A DNA stretch of 64,000 bases from Frigoribacterium sp. Leaf186 (GCF_001423905.1 NZ_LMPQ01000012.1:181398-245397); one strand, 5' to 3'; shown: positions 30,228 to 39,074, numbered from the stretch's first letter. The notes: a model not told the origin generated them from the letters alone. Translations and numbers: made by a program.

Positions 30228-30246
30228 TATGGTTAGGCTAACCTCA
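30228..30246. promoter_or_regulatory. IdeR/DtxR-type iron box upstream of efeU
   Basis: TATGGTTAGGCTAACCTCA matches the 19-bp DtxR/IdeR consensus TTAGGTTAGGCTAACCTAA at 16 positions by my alignment. It sits about 105 nt before the efeU start and overlaps possible -10 sequences on that strand (TAGCCT, TAACCAT), so iron-bound IdeR should repress efeUOB. It is also about 55 nt before mshB on the other strand and could influence it. Confidence 0.85.
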
Positions 30247-30289
30247 CTTAGGTCACCCTCAGCCAGGACGACAGTAGTGCGGCGCGGCA

Positions 30290-30295
30290 TATCCT
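30290..30295 (+). promoter_or_regulatory. -10 element of mshB
   Basis: TATCCT ends 5 nt before the GTG at 30301 and 8 nt before the ATG at 30304, so the transcript is nearly or fully leaderless. Confidence 0.5.
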
Positions 30296-30300
30296 GTCCA

Positions 30301-31650
30301 GTGATGAACTCTTCCGCCCCGCCGACGCCCGCGTCGCCCTCGACCCCCGGCGACCCGCGGCTCGAGCGCGTGCTCTTCGTCCACGCCCACCCCGACGACG
30401 AGACCATCACCACGGGTGGCACGATCGCCGCCCTGGTCGAGGCGGGTGCTGCCGTCACGGTCGTGACCTGCACACGCGGCGAGCTGGGCGAGGTCATCCC
30501 CGACGACCTCGCGGCACTCCGCGACGACCCGGCCGCCCTCGCCGTGCACCGTGAAGGCGAGATCGCCGCCGCGATGCAGGACCTCGGCGTCGACGACCAC
30601 CGATTCCTCGGGTCGCCCGGCGCCCGCACGGCGGGCCTGCCCGAGCGCGCCTACCGCGACAGCGGCATGGTCTGGCGGTCCGACGGCGTCGCCGGGCCCA
30701 CGCCCGACCTGCACCCCGCCGCGTTCTGCGCCGCCGAGTTCGGCGAGGTCGTCAGCGACCTGTCGGCCGTCGTGCAGTCCGTCCGCCCGACGGCGATCGT
30801 CAGCTACGACGAGGACGGCGGCTACCACCACCCCGACCACGTGCGCGCGAACCGGGTCGCCGTGCGCGCCGCGCGCCTCGTCGGCGTGCCGTACTTCGCG
30901 ATCGTGGCCGGCGCCGAGTCGGCCGAAGGGCCCGAGGCCGATGCGCTGGCCGCTGACGACACCGTGTTCACGATGGACGCCCGGCACGTCGCCCCGCGCA
31001 AGCTCGCCGCGTTGCGCGACCACCGCAGCCAGGTCGAGGTGGTGGACCTGCCGGGCGGCAGGGCCGGCATCCGCTTCCCCCACGGGGCCGTCGAGCCCGT
31101 GACCGTCCGCGAGTCCTTCCGTTTCGTCAGCGAACCGACCGCCCCCGAGGGCGTCTCCGAGATGGCCCGGATGACGACGGGCGGCCGGGTCACGGCGCTG
31201 GTCCTGGCCCTCGCCGCCGGGGCCGTGTTCGGCATGATCGGCACGGTGATGCACCAGTCGACGATCACGATCGGCGGCGCACCGATCTGGTCGGGGCTCG
31301 TGCTCGCCCTCCTGATGAGCCTGGCGCTGCTCGCCGGGCTCCGGTCCCTGTTCGGCTCGCGTGCCGTGGCCGGCGTCGCCGCCGTCGGGCTCGTCGGCGC
31401 GCTCGTCGTGCTCTGGCAGGCGAGCCCCGGCGGTTCGGTGCTGCTGCCCGCCAACACGCCCGCCTACGTCTGGCTCGTCGGGGTCGTCGTCGTCGTCACC
31501 CTCGTGCTCGGCTGGCCGCGCCTGCGGGGCGGCAGCGCCGGGGGCGCGACGCCGCCCGGCGACCCGACCCGCGCCTCCTCGGTCGGGGCGCAGCCCACAG
31601 GCGATAGGCTGGACGCCCTGCCCGACGCGAAGGGAACCCCCCAGACGTGA
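30301..31650 (+). CDS. mshB: MshB-type GlcNAc-Ins deacetylase with C-terminal membrane domain
   Basis: A 449-residue protein. The N-terminal 285 residues are a PIG-L/LmbE deacetylase with zinc motifs AHPDDE and HHPDH, closest to MshB, which deacetylates GlcNAc-inositol in mycothiol synthesis. From about residue 300 four hydrophobic segments follow (VTALVLALAAGAVFGMIG, WSGLVLALLMSLALLAGL, AAVGLVGALVVLWQA, VWLVGVVVVVTLVLGW). MshB in mycobacteria is about 300 residues and soluble, so this is a fusion to a small membrane domain. GTG 30301 or ATG 30304 may start it. Its TGA overlaps the ferredoxin GTG. Confidence 0.88.
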   Translation: MMNSSAPPTPASPSTPGDPRLERVLFVHAHPDDETITTGGTIAALVEAGAAVTVVTCTRGELGEVIPDDLAALRDDPAALAVHREGEIAAAMQDLGVDDHRFLGSPGARTAGLPERAYRDSGMVWRSDGVAGPTPDLHPAAFCAAEFGEVVSDLSAVVQSVRPTAIVSYDEDGGYHHPDHVRANRVAVRAARLVGVPYFAIVAGAESAEGPEADALAADDTVFTMDARHVAPRKLAALRDHRSQVEVVDLPGGRAGIRFPHGAVEPVTVRESFRFVSEPTAPEGVSEMARMTTGGRVTALVLALAAGAVFGMIGTVMHQSTITIGGAPIWSGLVLALLMSLALLAGLRSLFGSRAVAGVAAVGLVGALVVLWQASPGGSVLLPANTPAYVWLVGVVVVVTLVLGWPRLRGGSAGGATPPGDPTRASSVGAQPTGDRLDALPDAKGTPQT

Positions 31651-31973
31651 CGTACGTGATCGCACTGCCCTGTGTCGATGTCAAAGACCGTGCCTGCATC
31701 GACGAGTGCCCCGTCGACTGCATCTACGAGGGCGAACGCTCGCTCTACATCCACCCCGACGAATGCGTCGACTGCGGTGCGTGCGAGCCCGTGTGCCCGG
31801 TCGAGGCCATCTACTACGAAGACGACCTGCCCGACAAGTGGGCCGAGTACTACAAGGCGAACGTCGAGTTCTTCGACGAGATCGGTTCGCCCGGCGGCGC
31901 GGCCAAGGTCGGCGTCATCGCGAAGGACCACCCCGTGATCTCGGCGCTGCCCCCTCAGGGCGCCGGCGCCTAG
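31647..31973 (+). CDS. fdxA: Seven-iron ferredoxin (FdxA/FdxC type)
   Basis: A 108-residue bacterial ferredoxin with the 3Fe-4S/4Fe-4S cysteine pattern: PCVDVKDRACIDECPVDC in the first half and CVDCGACEPVCP in the second. It is a low-potential electron carrier in the cytoplasm. The GTG start overlaps the mshB stop (GTGA). In mycobacteria too this ferredoxin gene directly precedes dapC, so the order is conserved. Confidence 0.95.
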   Translation: MTYVIALPCVDVKDRACIDECPVDCIYEGERSLYIHPDECVDCGACEPVCPVEAIYYEDDLPDKWAEYYKANVEFFDEIGSPGGAAKVGVIAKDHPVISALPPQGAGA

Positions 31974-31983
31974 GTCGACCTCC

Positions 31984-33084
31984 GTGGCGCTCGACCTGCC
32001 CGAGTTCCCCTGGGACGCCCTCGTGCCGTACGCGGCGACGGCTCGGCGTCACCCCGGCGGCATCGTCGACCTCAGCGTCGGCTCGCCGGTCGACCCGACG
32101 CCCGACGTCGTGCGCGAGGCCCTCGCCGTCGCGACCGACGCGCACTCGTACCCCCAGGTGGCCGGCACCCCGGCACTCCGTTCGGCGATCGCCGAGTGGT
32201 ACGAGCGCCGACGGGGCGTGACGGGCCTCGGCGACGAGAACGTCCTGCCGACCATCGGCTCGAAAGAGCTCATCGCGGGCATGGCGCTCTGGCTCGGCAT
32301 CGGCCCGGGCGACACCGTCGTGTACCCGACGAACGCCTACCCGACGTACGCCCTCGGTGCCGCCCTCGTCGGCGCGACCGCACTGGCGTCCGACGACCCG
32401 GCCGAGTGGCCGACCTCCACGAAGCTCGTCTGGCTGAACAGCCCGGGCAACCCCGACGGGGCCGTCCTCGGCGTCGAGGCCCTGCGGGTCGCCGTCGCAC
32501 GGGCGCGCGAGCTGGGCGCCGTGATCGCCGGCGACGAGTGCTACGCCGAGCTCGGCTGGTCGGGCGAGTGGGCCGACCGACCGACGCCGTGCATCCTCGA
32601 CCCGCGGGTGGTCGGCGACGACCTGCGTGACGTCGTCTCGGTCTACTCGCTCAGCAAGCAGTCGAACCTCGCCGGGTACCGCGCGGGCTTCGTGGCCGGC
32701 TGCGACCACGTCCTCGGTCAGCTCCTCGCCGCGCGGAAGCACGCCGGCCTGATGCCGCCGGCGCCGGTGCAAGAGGCGATGGTGGTCGCGTTGGCCGACG
32801 AGGCCCACGTGGTCGAGCAGAAGGCGCGCTACTCGGCCCGCCGAGCGCGCCTCCTGACCGCCCTCGAGGGCGCCGGGTTCCGCATCGACCGCAGCGAGGC
32901 CGGCCTCTACCTCTGGGCAACGCGCGACGAGGACGCCTGGTCGACCGTGGCCTGGCTGGCCGACCGCGGGGTTCTCGTCGCGCCGGGGTCGTTCTACGGG
33001 TCGGCGGGCGACCGCCACGTGCGCGTGGCGCTCACGACGACCGACGAGCGCATCGACGCCGCCGTGGGGCGACTCCGCACCTGA
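31984..33084 (+). CDS. dapC: N-succinyldiaminopimelate aminotransferase
   Basis: A 366-residue fold-type I PLP aminotransferase, with PLP lysine Lys225 in YSLSKQSN, the N-x-P-G motif NSPGNPDG and the PLP-binding GDECYAELGW. It matches actinobacterial DapC, which makes N-succinyl-LL-diaminopimelate for lysine and peptidoglycan. The substrate assignment rests on synteny (after ferredoxin, with dapD and dapE nearby). GTG start, 10 nt after the ferredoxin stop, so probably one unit with mshB and fdxA. Confidence 0.88.
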   Translation: MALDLPEFPWDALVPYAATARRHPGGIVDLSVGSPVDPTPDVVREALAVATDAHSYPQVAGTPALRSAIAEWYERRRGVTGLGDENVLPTIGSKELIAGMALWLGIGPGDTVVYPTNAYPTYALGAALVGATALASDDPAEWPTSTKLVWLNSPGNPDGAVLGVEALRVAVARARELGAVIAGDECYAELGWSGEWADRPTPCILDPRVVGDDLRDVVSVYSLSKQSNLAGYRAGFVAGCDHVLGQLLAARKHAGLMPPAPVQEAMVVALADEAHVVEQKARYSARRARLLTALEGAGFRIDRSEAGLYLWATRDEDAWSTVAWLADRGVLVAPGSFYGSAGDRHVRVALTTTDERIDAAVGRLRT

Positions 33085-33088
33085 CCGC

Positions 33089-33094
33089 TAGGCT
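33089..33094 (+). promoter_or_regulatory. -10 element, leaderless gltA
   Basis: TAGGCT ends 6 nt before the GTG at 33101; its first bases lie just after the dapC stop. Confidence 0.55.
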
Positions 33095-33100
33095 GATCGG

Positions 33101-34396
33101 GTGACTGACACTGCCAACGACGCCCAGAAGGCCACGCTGCAGTTCCCGGGGGGAACAGCCGAGTTCCCGATCGTCGCGAGCACCGAGGGTGCCTCGTCGA
33201 TCGACATCTCGACGTTCACCAAGCAGACCGGTTACACGACGCTCGACACGGGTTTCGTGAACACCTCCAACGCCCGCAGCACCATCACCTACATCGATGG
33301 TGACCAAGGCATCCTGCGCTACCGGGGCTACCCGATCGAACAAGTCGCCGCGAACTCGACCTACCTCGAGACCGCCTGGCTGTTGATCTACGGCGAACTG
33401 CCCACACCCGACCAGCTCGCCGACTTCGACGCGCGCATCCGGCGGCACACGCTGCTGCACGAAGACCTGCGCCGCTTCTTCGACGCGCTGCCGCACAACG
33501 CGCACCCGATGTCGGTGCTCTCGAGCGCCGTCGGCGCCCTGTCGACGTTCTACGAAGACAGCATGAGCGTGCACGACCCCGAGCAGGTCGAACTGCAGAC
33601 GGTGCGACTGCTCGCGAAGCTGCCGGTCATCGCGGCCTACGCCCACAAGAAGAGCCTGGGCCAGGCCTTCCTCTACCCCGACAACTCGCTCAGCTTCGTC
33701 GACAACTTCCTCAAGCTGAACTTCGGCACGATGGCCGAGCCGTACGAGGTGAACCCCGTGCTCTCGAAGGCCCTCGAGCGCCTCCTGATCTTGCACGAGG
33801 ACCACGAACAGAACGCCTCGACCTCGACCGTGCGCCTGGTCGGCTCGACGCAGGCCAACATGTTCTCGTCGATCTCGGCCGGCATCAGCGCCCTCTACGG
33901 GCCGCTGCACGGCGGCGCCAACGAGGCCGTGCTGAAGATGCTCGCCGAGATCCGCGACAGCGGCCAGGGCGTCGAGCGCTTCGTCGAGCGCGTCAAGAAC
34001 AAAGAGGCCGGCGTCAAGCTGATGGGCTTCGGCCACCGGGTCTACAAGAACTACGACCCCCGCGCCAAGCTGGTGAAAGAGAGCGCCACCGAGGTGCTCG
34101 AGTCGCTCGGCGTGAAAGACGACCTGCTCGACATCGCGATGGAGCTCGAGGGCATCGCCCTGGCCGACGACTACTTCGTCGAGCGCAAGCTCTACCCGAA
34201 CGTCGACTTCTACACCGGCGTCATCTACAAGGCGATGGGGTTCCCGCCCCGCATGTTCACGGTGCTCTTCGCCATCGGCCGGCTGCCCGGCTGGATCGCC
34301 CACTGGCGCGAGATGAACACCGACCCGACCACCAAGATCGGCCGCCCGCAGCAGTTGTACCTGGGCGCCACCGAGCGCGACTGGCCGCAGCGCTAG
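33101..34396 (+). CDS. gltA: Citrate synthase
   Basis: A 431-residue type II (hexameric-type) citrate synthase, the entry step of the TCA cycle (oxaloacetate plus acetyl-CoA to citrate). The active-site His is in GPLHGGANEAV, the second His and its signature in MGFGHRVYKNYDPRAK. N-terminal residues form the beta domain (FPGGTAEFPIVASTEG) as in the family. The GTG start is decided by the leaderless -10, so it may be expressed apart from dapC. A hairpin follows, shared with the convergent dapD. Confidence 0.96.
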   Translation: MTDTANDAQKATLQFPGGTAEFPIVASTEGASSIDISTFTKQTGYTTLDTGFVNTSNARSTITYIDGDQGILRYRGYPIEQVAANSTYLETAWLLIYGELPTPDQLADFDARIRRHTLLHEDLRRFFDALPHNAHPMSVLSSAVGALSTFYEDSMSVHDPEQVELQTVRLLAKLPVIAAYAHKKSLGQAFLYPDNSLSFVDNFLKLNFGTMAEPYEVNPVLSKALERLLILHEDHEQNASTSTVRLVGSTQANMFSSISAGISALYGPLHGGANEAVLKMLAEIRDSGQGVERFVERVKNKEAGVKLMGFGHRVYKNYDPRAKLVKESATEVLESLGVKDDLLDIAMELEGIALADDYFVERKLYPNVDFYTGVIYKAMGFPPRMFTVLFAIGRLPGWIAHWREMNTDPTTKIGRPQQLYLGATERDWPQR

Positions 34397-34436
34397 CCCG
34401 CCGGCACCGCCGGGCCATTCGGCTACGACGCCAGAC

Positions 34437-34478
34437 GATGGGCACGACGCCAGGTTCAAGCCTGGTGTCGTGCCCATC
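34437..34478. terminator. Bidirectional terminator between gltA and dapD
   Basis: An 18-bp stem (gatgggcacgacgccagg with cctggtgtcgtgcccatc, one G-T pair) with a 6-nt loop. Both neighbours end here. Confidence 0.8.
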
Positions 34479-34545
34479 TCGTGGTGTTGTGGCCGCGAAC
34501 TCCGGTCGAGCCGACACGGGCCGCCGCGAGACGGGCAGCGGCCAC

Positions 34546-34620
34546 GCGTGCAGCCGCTACGCGTGCAGCCGCTACGCGTGCAGCCGCTACGCGTGCAGCC
34601 GCTACGCGTGCAGCTGCGAG
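34546..34620. repeat. 15-bp tandem repeat at the dapD stop codon
   Basis: Four perfect units of GCGTGCAGCCGCTAC (34546-34605) and a partial fifth (34606-34614). On the minus strand each unit reads CGG CTG CAC GCG TAG in the dapD frame, so the last dapD codons and the stop are repeated three more times downstream. Confidence 0.95.
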
Positions 34621-35576
34621 TTCAGCGTGATGCCGTGGCCCTTGCGGGGCAGCACCTCGACGGCGCCGGTCAGCGAGTTGCGGCGGAAGAGCAGGCCCGG
34701 CTGGCCCGAGAGCTCGACGGCCTTGACCGTCTGCGGCGAGCCGTCGTTCGTCGGGGTGCCGCCGACGATGACGACCTTGGTGCCGGCCGTGACGTAGAGG
34801 CCGGCCTCGACGACCGTGTCGTCGCCGATCGCGATGCCGATGCCGGCGTTCGCCCCGAGCAGGGCGCGGGCGCCGATGGTGACGCGCTGGGTGCCGCCGC
34901 CCGACAGGGTGCCCATGATCGAGGCGCCGCCGCCGATGTCGGAGCCGTCGCCCACGACGACGCCCTGCGAGATGCGCCCCTCGACCATCGACGACCCCAG
35001 CGTGCCCGCGTTGAAGTTGACGAACCCCTCGTGCATGACGGTGGTGCCCGGTGCGAGGTGTGCGCCGAGGCGGACGCGCGAGGCGTCGGCGATGCGGACG
35101 CGGTCGGGCGACACGTAGTCGAGCATGCGCGGGAACTTGTCGATGCCGGTCGCGACGATGCCCGCGCGCTGCAGCGACGGACGCAGCCGCGCGAAGTCGT
35201 CGGGGTGCACGGGCCCGGCGTTCGTCCACGTGACGATCGGCAGGTGCCCGAAGACGCCGTCGAGGTTGATCGTGTTGGGCTTCACGAGCAGGTGGCTGAG
35301 CAGGTGCAGGCGCAGGTAGGCGTCGGGGGTGGACGCAGGAGGCGCGCTCAGGTCGATCTCGACGGTCACCGGGACGAGGTCGACGGCTCGACGGTCGTCG
35401 GGGCCGGCCGCGTCGGCCAGCTCGGCCGGGACGATCTCGGGGTCGCGGTCGGCGGGCAGGCTGCCGAGCCGGGGGGAGGGGAACCAGGCGTCGAGGGTGG
35501 TGCCGTCCTGCGAGACGGTCGCGAGGCCGTACCCGTAGGCGTGGGTGGGGGCGGTGGCGGTGGCGTCGGAAGTCAT
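34602..35576 (-). CDS. dapD: Tetrahydrodipicolinate N-succinyltransferase (actinobacterial DapD)
   Basis: A 324-residue enzyme that succinylates tetrahydrodipicolinate in the diaminopimelate/lysine pathway. The C-terminal part is a left-handed beta-helix with hexapeptide turns ([32 protein letters not shown]). Length and N-terminal domain ([19 protein letters not shown]) fit the actinobacterial trimeric type. The ATG at 35576 is set by a leaderless TACGCT 7 nt upstream. It ends NSQLHA at a TAG inside a 15-bp tandem array. Confidence 0.94.
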   Translation of the reverse strand: MTSDATATAPTHAYGYGLATVSQDGTTLDAWFPSPRLGSLPADRDPEIVPAELADAAGPDDRRAVDLVPVTVEIDLSAPPASTPDAYLRLHLLSHLLVKPNTINLDGVFGHLPIVTWTNAGPVHPDDFARLRPSLQRAGIVATGIDKFPRMLDYVSPDRVRIADASRVRLGAHLAPGTTVMHEGFVNFNAGTLGSSMVEGRISQGVVVGDGSDIGGGASIMGTLSGGGTQRVTIGARALLGANAGIGIAIGDDTVVEAGLYVTAGTKVVIVGGTPTNDGSPQTVKAVELSGQPGLLFRRNSLTGAVEVLPRKGHGITLNSQLHA

Positions 35577-35583
35577 GGACCAG

Positions 35584-35589
35584 AGCGTA
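35584..35589 (-). promoter_or_regulatory. -10 element, leaderless dapD
   Basis: TACGCT on the minus strand ends 7 nt before the ATG at 35576. The divergent dapE promoter lies 51 bp away. Confidence 0.6.
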
Positions 35590-35639
35590 TCGGCAGCCGC
35601 CGACGACCCGGCTCGGAGGCGCCACCTGTCGTCGGCCCG

Positions 35640-35645
35640 TAAACT
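35640..35645 (+). promoter_or_regulatory. -10 element, leaderless dapE
   Basis: TAAACT ends 7 nt before the ATG at 35653; no ribosome binding site. Confidence 0.6.
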
Positions 35646-35652
35646 CGCCCGC

Positions 35653-36726
35653 ATGGCACCGATCGACCTCTCCGTCTCGCCCGTCGACGTCACGAGGCAG
35701 CTCTGCGACATCCGCTCCGAGTCCGGCGACGAGCGCACGATCGCCGACGAGGTCTGGGCCACCCTCGAGGGGTGCGACCACCTCGACCTGTTCCGCGACG
35801 GCGACGCGATCGTCGCGCGGACGCAGCTCGGTCGGGCCTCGCGGGTCGTCATCGCCGGTCACGTCGACACGGTGCCGATCAACGACAACGTGCCCACCCG
35901 CTACGAGACCGAGGGCGGCGTCGAGTACCTGTGGGGTCGGGGGACCGTCGACATGAAGGCCGGCTGCGCCGTGCACCTGCGCCTCGCGGTCGAGCTGACC
36001 GAGCCGAACGTCGACGTGACGTGGGTCTGGTACGACCACGAAGAGGTCTCCGACGCGCTGAACGGCCTGGGGCGCCTCGCCCGCCTGCGGCCCGACCTGC
36101 TGGCCGGCGACTTCGCCGTGCTGGGCGAACCGAGCAACAGCGGGGTCGAGGGCGGCTGCAACGGCAACCTCCGCGCCGAGATCCGGACCTTCGGCGCCCG
36201 GTCGCACAGTGCCCGCTCATGGGTGGGCGACAACGCCATCCACAAGGCCGCAGCGATCCTCGACGTCCTGGCCGCGTACGAGGCACGCGAGGTCGAGGTC
36301 GACGGCCTCGTCTACCGCGAGGGCCTCAACGCCGTGGGCATCACCGGCGGCGTGGCCGGCAACGTGGTCCCCGACGAGTGCATGGTCCACGTGAACTACC
36401 GCTTCGCGCCGAGCCGCAGCGCCGACGAGGCGGTCGCGCACGTGCGCGGGCTCTTCGAGGGCTTCGACGTCACGATCGTCGACCTCGCGCCGGGCGCCCG
36501 GCCCGGCCTCGACGCGCCCCTGGCACAGCAGTTCCTGCAGGCGGTCGGCGGCGAGGCCAAGCCCAAGTACGGCTGGACGGACGTCGCCCGGTTCTCGGCC
36601 CTCGGGGTCCCGGCCGTCAACTACGGCCCCGGTGACCCGATGCTCGCCCACCACGACGACGAGCGGGTGCCCGTGCAGCAGATCCTCGACAACGAGCGCG
36701 GACTGCGGGCGTGGCTGACGGCCTGA
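35653..36726 (+). CDS. dapE: Succinyl-diaminopimelate desuccinylase
   Basis: A 357-residue M20-family zinc amidase that removes succinate to give LL-diaminopimelate. Metal-site motifs are [24 protein letters not shown] (the catalytic Glu and a ligand), LGEPSNSG and the last His in AHHDDERV. It is the partner of dapD, which is divergent from it, and dapC 3 kb away. The start is set by the leaderless -10. The next gene begins 16 bp before its stop. Confidence 0.95.
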   Translation: MAPIDLSVSPVDVTRQLCDIRSESGDERTIADEVWATLEGCDHLDLFRDGDAIVARTQLGRASRVVIAGHVDTVPINDNVPTRYETEGGVEYLWGRGTVDMKAGCAVHLRLAVELTEPNVDVTWVWYDHEEVSDALNGLGRLARLRPDLLAGDFAVLGEPSNSGVEGGCNGNLRAEIRTFGARSHSARSWVGDNAIHKAAAILDVLAAYEAREVEVDGLVYREGLNAVGITGGVAGNVVPDECMVHVNYRFAPSRSADEAVAHVRGLFEGFDVTIVDLAPGARPGLDAPLAQQFLQAVGGEAKPKYGWTDVARFSALGVPAVNYGPGDPMLAHHDDERVPVQQILDNERGLRAWLTA

Positions 36727-37982
36727 CCGTCGACGAGGTGGGTCGCGCCTCCTCGTCCCCGCCGTCCCGTCGTGGAGAGCGACGCCCCACGCCGCTGTCG
36801 TGGCGGCTGATGCTGCGGTACCGCCTGACGCCGTGGTGGGCCAGGGTGCTGATCGTCTTCGCCGTCTCGCGGGTGTTCAGCACGGTGGCCCTGCTGACCT
36901 TCGCGGGGGCCCAGCAGGCCAACGCCTGGACGCTCGCGAGCCCCGACTACGGCAGCTTCGCCACCATCTGGGACGGCCACTGGTACTACATCATCGCGGT
37001 GGTCGGGTACCCGGCCGACCTTCCGGTGACGGCCGACGGCCACGTCGGCGAGAACGCCTGGGCGTTCATGCCGGCCTACCCGTTCGTCGTCCGGGGGCTG
37101 ATGGCCCTGACGGGTCTGCCCTTCGCCACCCTGGCGGTCGTCGTGTCGGTCGCCTGCGCGGCCGGCACCGCGTTGCTCTTCTACCGGCTGATGCGGCACT
37201 CGCTGTCGGAGTCGACCTCGCTCTTCGCCGTCGTGCTGTTCTGCGTCGCCCCGCTCTCACCCCTGCTGCAGCTGGCCTACGCCGAGTCGATGTTCTTGCT
37301 GCTGCTGTGCGCCAGCCTGCTGCTGCTCGTCCGACGGCAGTACCTGGCGATGCTGCCCGTCGTGCTGGTCTTGTCGTTCACCCGGCCCGGGGCGCTTCCC
37401 CTCGCCCTGGCGATCGGGCTGCACGGGCTGCTGCGCTGGTGGCACCGGCACGACGACCTTTTCCCGACGCGCGAGCGGGTGCGGGTGGCCGTCTCCGCCG
37501 CAGCCACCGCCCTCTTCGGCGTCGCCTGGCTCGTGGTCGCCGGGGCCGTGACGGGCGTGCCGGGGGCCTACACCGAGACCGAGCTCGCCTGGCGGGCGCC
37601 CTTCATCGGCTACGGGCCGCTCGTGCCGTTCACCCCGTGGGTCGACGGGGCGAACTGGTGGTTTCCGGGTGGTTCCGGCGTCGTCCTGCTCGTCGTCGCC
37701 GTGCTCGGCTTCACCGCCCTGATGCTGTCGCCCTGGGCACGGCGGACGAGCGTCGACCTGCGGCTCTGGGGGGCCGCCTACGCGCTCTACCTGCTCGCCG
37801 TGTTCTTCCCGCAGTCCAGCACCTGGCGGCTGTTGATGCCGTTGTTCCCGCTGCTGGGCGTGCTCGCGGTGCCGCGGTCGAAGGTCTACCGGGCCCTGCT
37901 CGTGGCGGCCTTCCTGGCGGCCCAGTGGGTGTGGTTGTACTACTGCTGGTGGGTGAACGGGTACGACTGGACGCCGCCGTGA
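36711..37982 (+). CDS. Membrane glycosyltransferase, PIG-V/GT-C-like
   Basis: A 423-residue integral membrane protein with about nine hydrophobic segments. After segment 1 comes the loop ATIWDGHWYYIIAVVGYP; an Asp in WDxxWY is the likely catalytic acid of PIG-V-type GT-C mannosyltransferases, which use polyprenyl-phosphate sugars outside the membrane. Later segments include FMPAYPFVVRGL and LLQLAYAESMF (AYAES is also seen in this family). The acceptor is unknown. The GTG at 36711 overlaps dapE by 16 bp; the first 25 residues (Arg/Ser/Pro-rich) make a slightly later start possible. Confidence 0.65.
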   Translation: MADGLTVDEVGRASSSPPSRRGERRPTPLSWRLMLRYRLTPWWARVLIVFAVSRVFSTVALLTFAGAQQANAWTLASPDYGSFATIWDGHWYYIIAVVGYPADLPVTADGHVGENAWAFMPAYPFVVRGLMALTGLPFATLAVVVSVACAAGTALLFYRLMRHSLSESTSLFAVVLFCVAPLSPLLQLAYAESMFLLLLCASLLLLVRRQYLAMLPVVLVLSFTRPGALPLALAIGLHGLLRWWHRHDDLFPTRERVRVAVSAAATALFGVAWLVVAGAVTGVPGAYTETELAWRAPFIGYGPLVPFTPWVDGANWWFPGGSGVVLLVVAVLGFTALMLSPWARRTSVDLRLWGAAYALYLLAVFFPQSSTWRLLMPLFPLLGVLAVPRSKVYRALLVAAFLAAQWVWLYYCWWVNGYDWTPP

Positions 37983-38027
37983 TCGACGGTCGGCCGCCGT
38001 CGTTTAGGTCGGGGGCAAGAAATCACG

Positions 38028-38033
38028 GATAAT
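38028..38033 (+). promoter_or_regulatory. -10 element of the DUF3117 gene
   Basis: GATAAT in a locally AT-richer patch, about 32 nt before the ATG; the leader carries GAAAGGGGA, so this gene is not leaderless. Confidence 0.5.
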
Positions 38034-38065
38034 AGGACCAGCAACTTGCGAAAGGGGACTATCTG

Positions 38066-38236
38066 ATGGCAGCCATGAAGCCGAGGACCGGCGACGGGCC
38101 TATGGAAGCCGTTAAGGAGGGTCGTCTCATCATCGTGCGTGTTCCGCTCGAAGGTGGGGGGCGCCTCGTGGTGTCGGTCAACGACGACGAAGCCAAAGAG
38201 TTGCACGACGCCCTCGCCGGCGTCGTGAACGCCTAG
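38066..38236 (+). CDS. DUF3117 small protein
   Basis: A 56-residue protein (MAAMKPRTGDGPMEAVKEGR, then a two-strand segment and a helix DEAKELHDALAGV). It is the DUF3117 family, nearly universal in actinobacteria and of unknown function. GAAAGGGGA lies about 8 nt before the ATG. In mycobacteria its homologue lies in the same dapE-to-tatB interval. It is alone between a promoter and a terminator, which suggests a highly expressed single gene. Confidence 0.9.
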   Translation: MAAMKPRTGDGPMEAVKEGRLIIVRVPLEGGGRLVVSVNDDEAKELHDALAGVVNA

Positions 38237-38258
38237 TCGGCCGCTTCCTTAACAACCC

Positions 38259-38300
38259 CGGACGCCCCGACCGTCGCACCTGCGACGGGCGGGGCGTCCG
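38259..38300 (+). terminator. Terminator after the DUF3117 gene
   Basis: A long GC-rich hairpin (cggacgccccg with cggggcgtccg, continuing inward to a tiny loop with bulges). The outer stem shares gacgccccgacc with the terminator at 12023. Confidence 0.75.
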
Positions 38301-38396
38301 TGCGTCCGGGCTCGCGTGCACCGGTCGGTCGACGCGGCCCCGAGGCCGGGAGGCGCGGTGCCGCTCTCGGAAGCAGCCGCGGTCTCGGCCGTGGCC

Positions 38397-39023
38397 TCAG
38401 CGCTTGACGAGCGAGAGGAGGCCGTCGCCGGCGGTCGAGAGCGAGCTGATCACCGCGGGTGACGTCGAGACCTCGGTGAGGAGCGTGCGGAACCCGGTCG
38501 TCGTGGCGTCGCGGACGGCCGGGTTGGCCACCTTGCCGTGCCACAGCGCGTGGGCGACGAGCACGAGGCCGCCGGGGCGGGCGAGCCTCAGGCCGTGCTC
38601 GACGTACTCGATGACCGACCCGGGGTCGGCGTCCACGAAGACGATGTCGTACGAGTTCTCGTTCATCCGCGGCAGCACGTCGGCGGCCCGACCGGCGATG
38701 AGGCGGAAGCGGCCGGCCGGCACGCCCGCCTGCAGGTAGGCGTCACGCGCGGCCTGCTGGTGCTCGATCTCGCGGTCGATCGTCGTCAGGACGGCTCGGG
38801 GTGCACCGGAGAGCAGCCAGAGGCCGCTGACGCCCAGGCCCGTGCCGACCTCGATGATCGACGTCGCGTTCGAGGCGGCGGCCACCACGGCCAGTTGGGC
38901 GCCGACCGCCGGTGAGACGGCCTCGACCCCGACCTCGAGCGAGTGCTGTCGAGCCTCGGCGATGGCGTCGCTCTCGGTGACGAGTTCTTCCGCGAACTTC
39001 CAACTTGACTCTATCTGCGACAC
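38397..39023 (-). CDS. O-methyltransferase (class I, catechol-type)
   Basis: A 208-residue AdoMet-dependent O-methyltransferase of the O_MeTrfase_3 group (IIEVGTGLGVSGLWLL is the AdoMet site; DIVFVDADPGSVIEYVEH gives the metal-site Asp). The substrate is unknown. I start it at the GTG at 39023 because GAGGAG lies 6 nt upstream and SQIESSWKFAEELVTES is the usual family start; the frame is open seven codons further. Mycobacteria have this gene near tatB too, divergently arranged as here. Confidence 0.85.
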   Translation of the reverse strand: MSQIESSWKFAEELVTESDAIAEARQHSLEVGVEAVSPAVGAQLAVVAAASNATSIIEVGTGLGVSGLWLLSGAPRAVLTTIDREIEHQQAARDAYLQAGVPAGRFRLIAGRAADVLPRMNENSYDIVFVDADPGSVIEYVEHGLRLARPGGLVLVAHALWHGKVANPAVRDATTTGFRTLLTEVSTSPAVISSLSTAGDGLLSLVKR

Positions 39024-39074
39024 ACCCACTCCTCGAAAGGCCAACTCTAGGGGGTTCCCCGAGTCGTCACCGGT

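Noticed and set aside
34449-34466. CCAGGTTCAAGCCTGG looks like a tRNA T-arm.
   Set aside because: It is the tip of an 18-bp perfect hairpin between two convergent genes; no acceptor, D or anticodon arm fits around it.
34546-34620. CRISPR-like regular repeats.
   Set aside because: The 15-bp units touch each other with no spacers; it is a simple tandem repeat.
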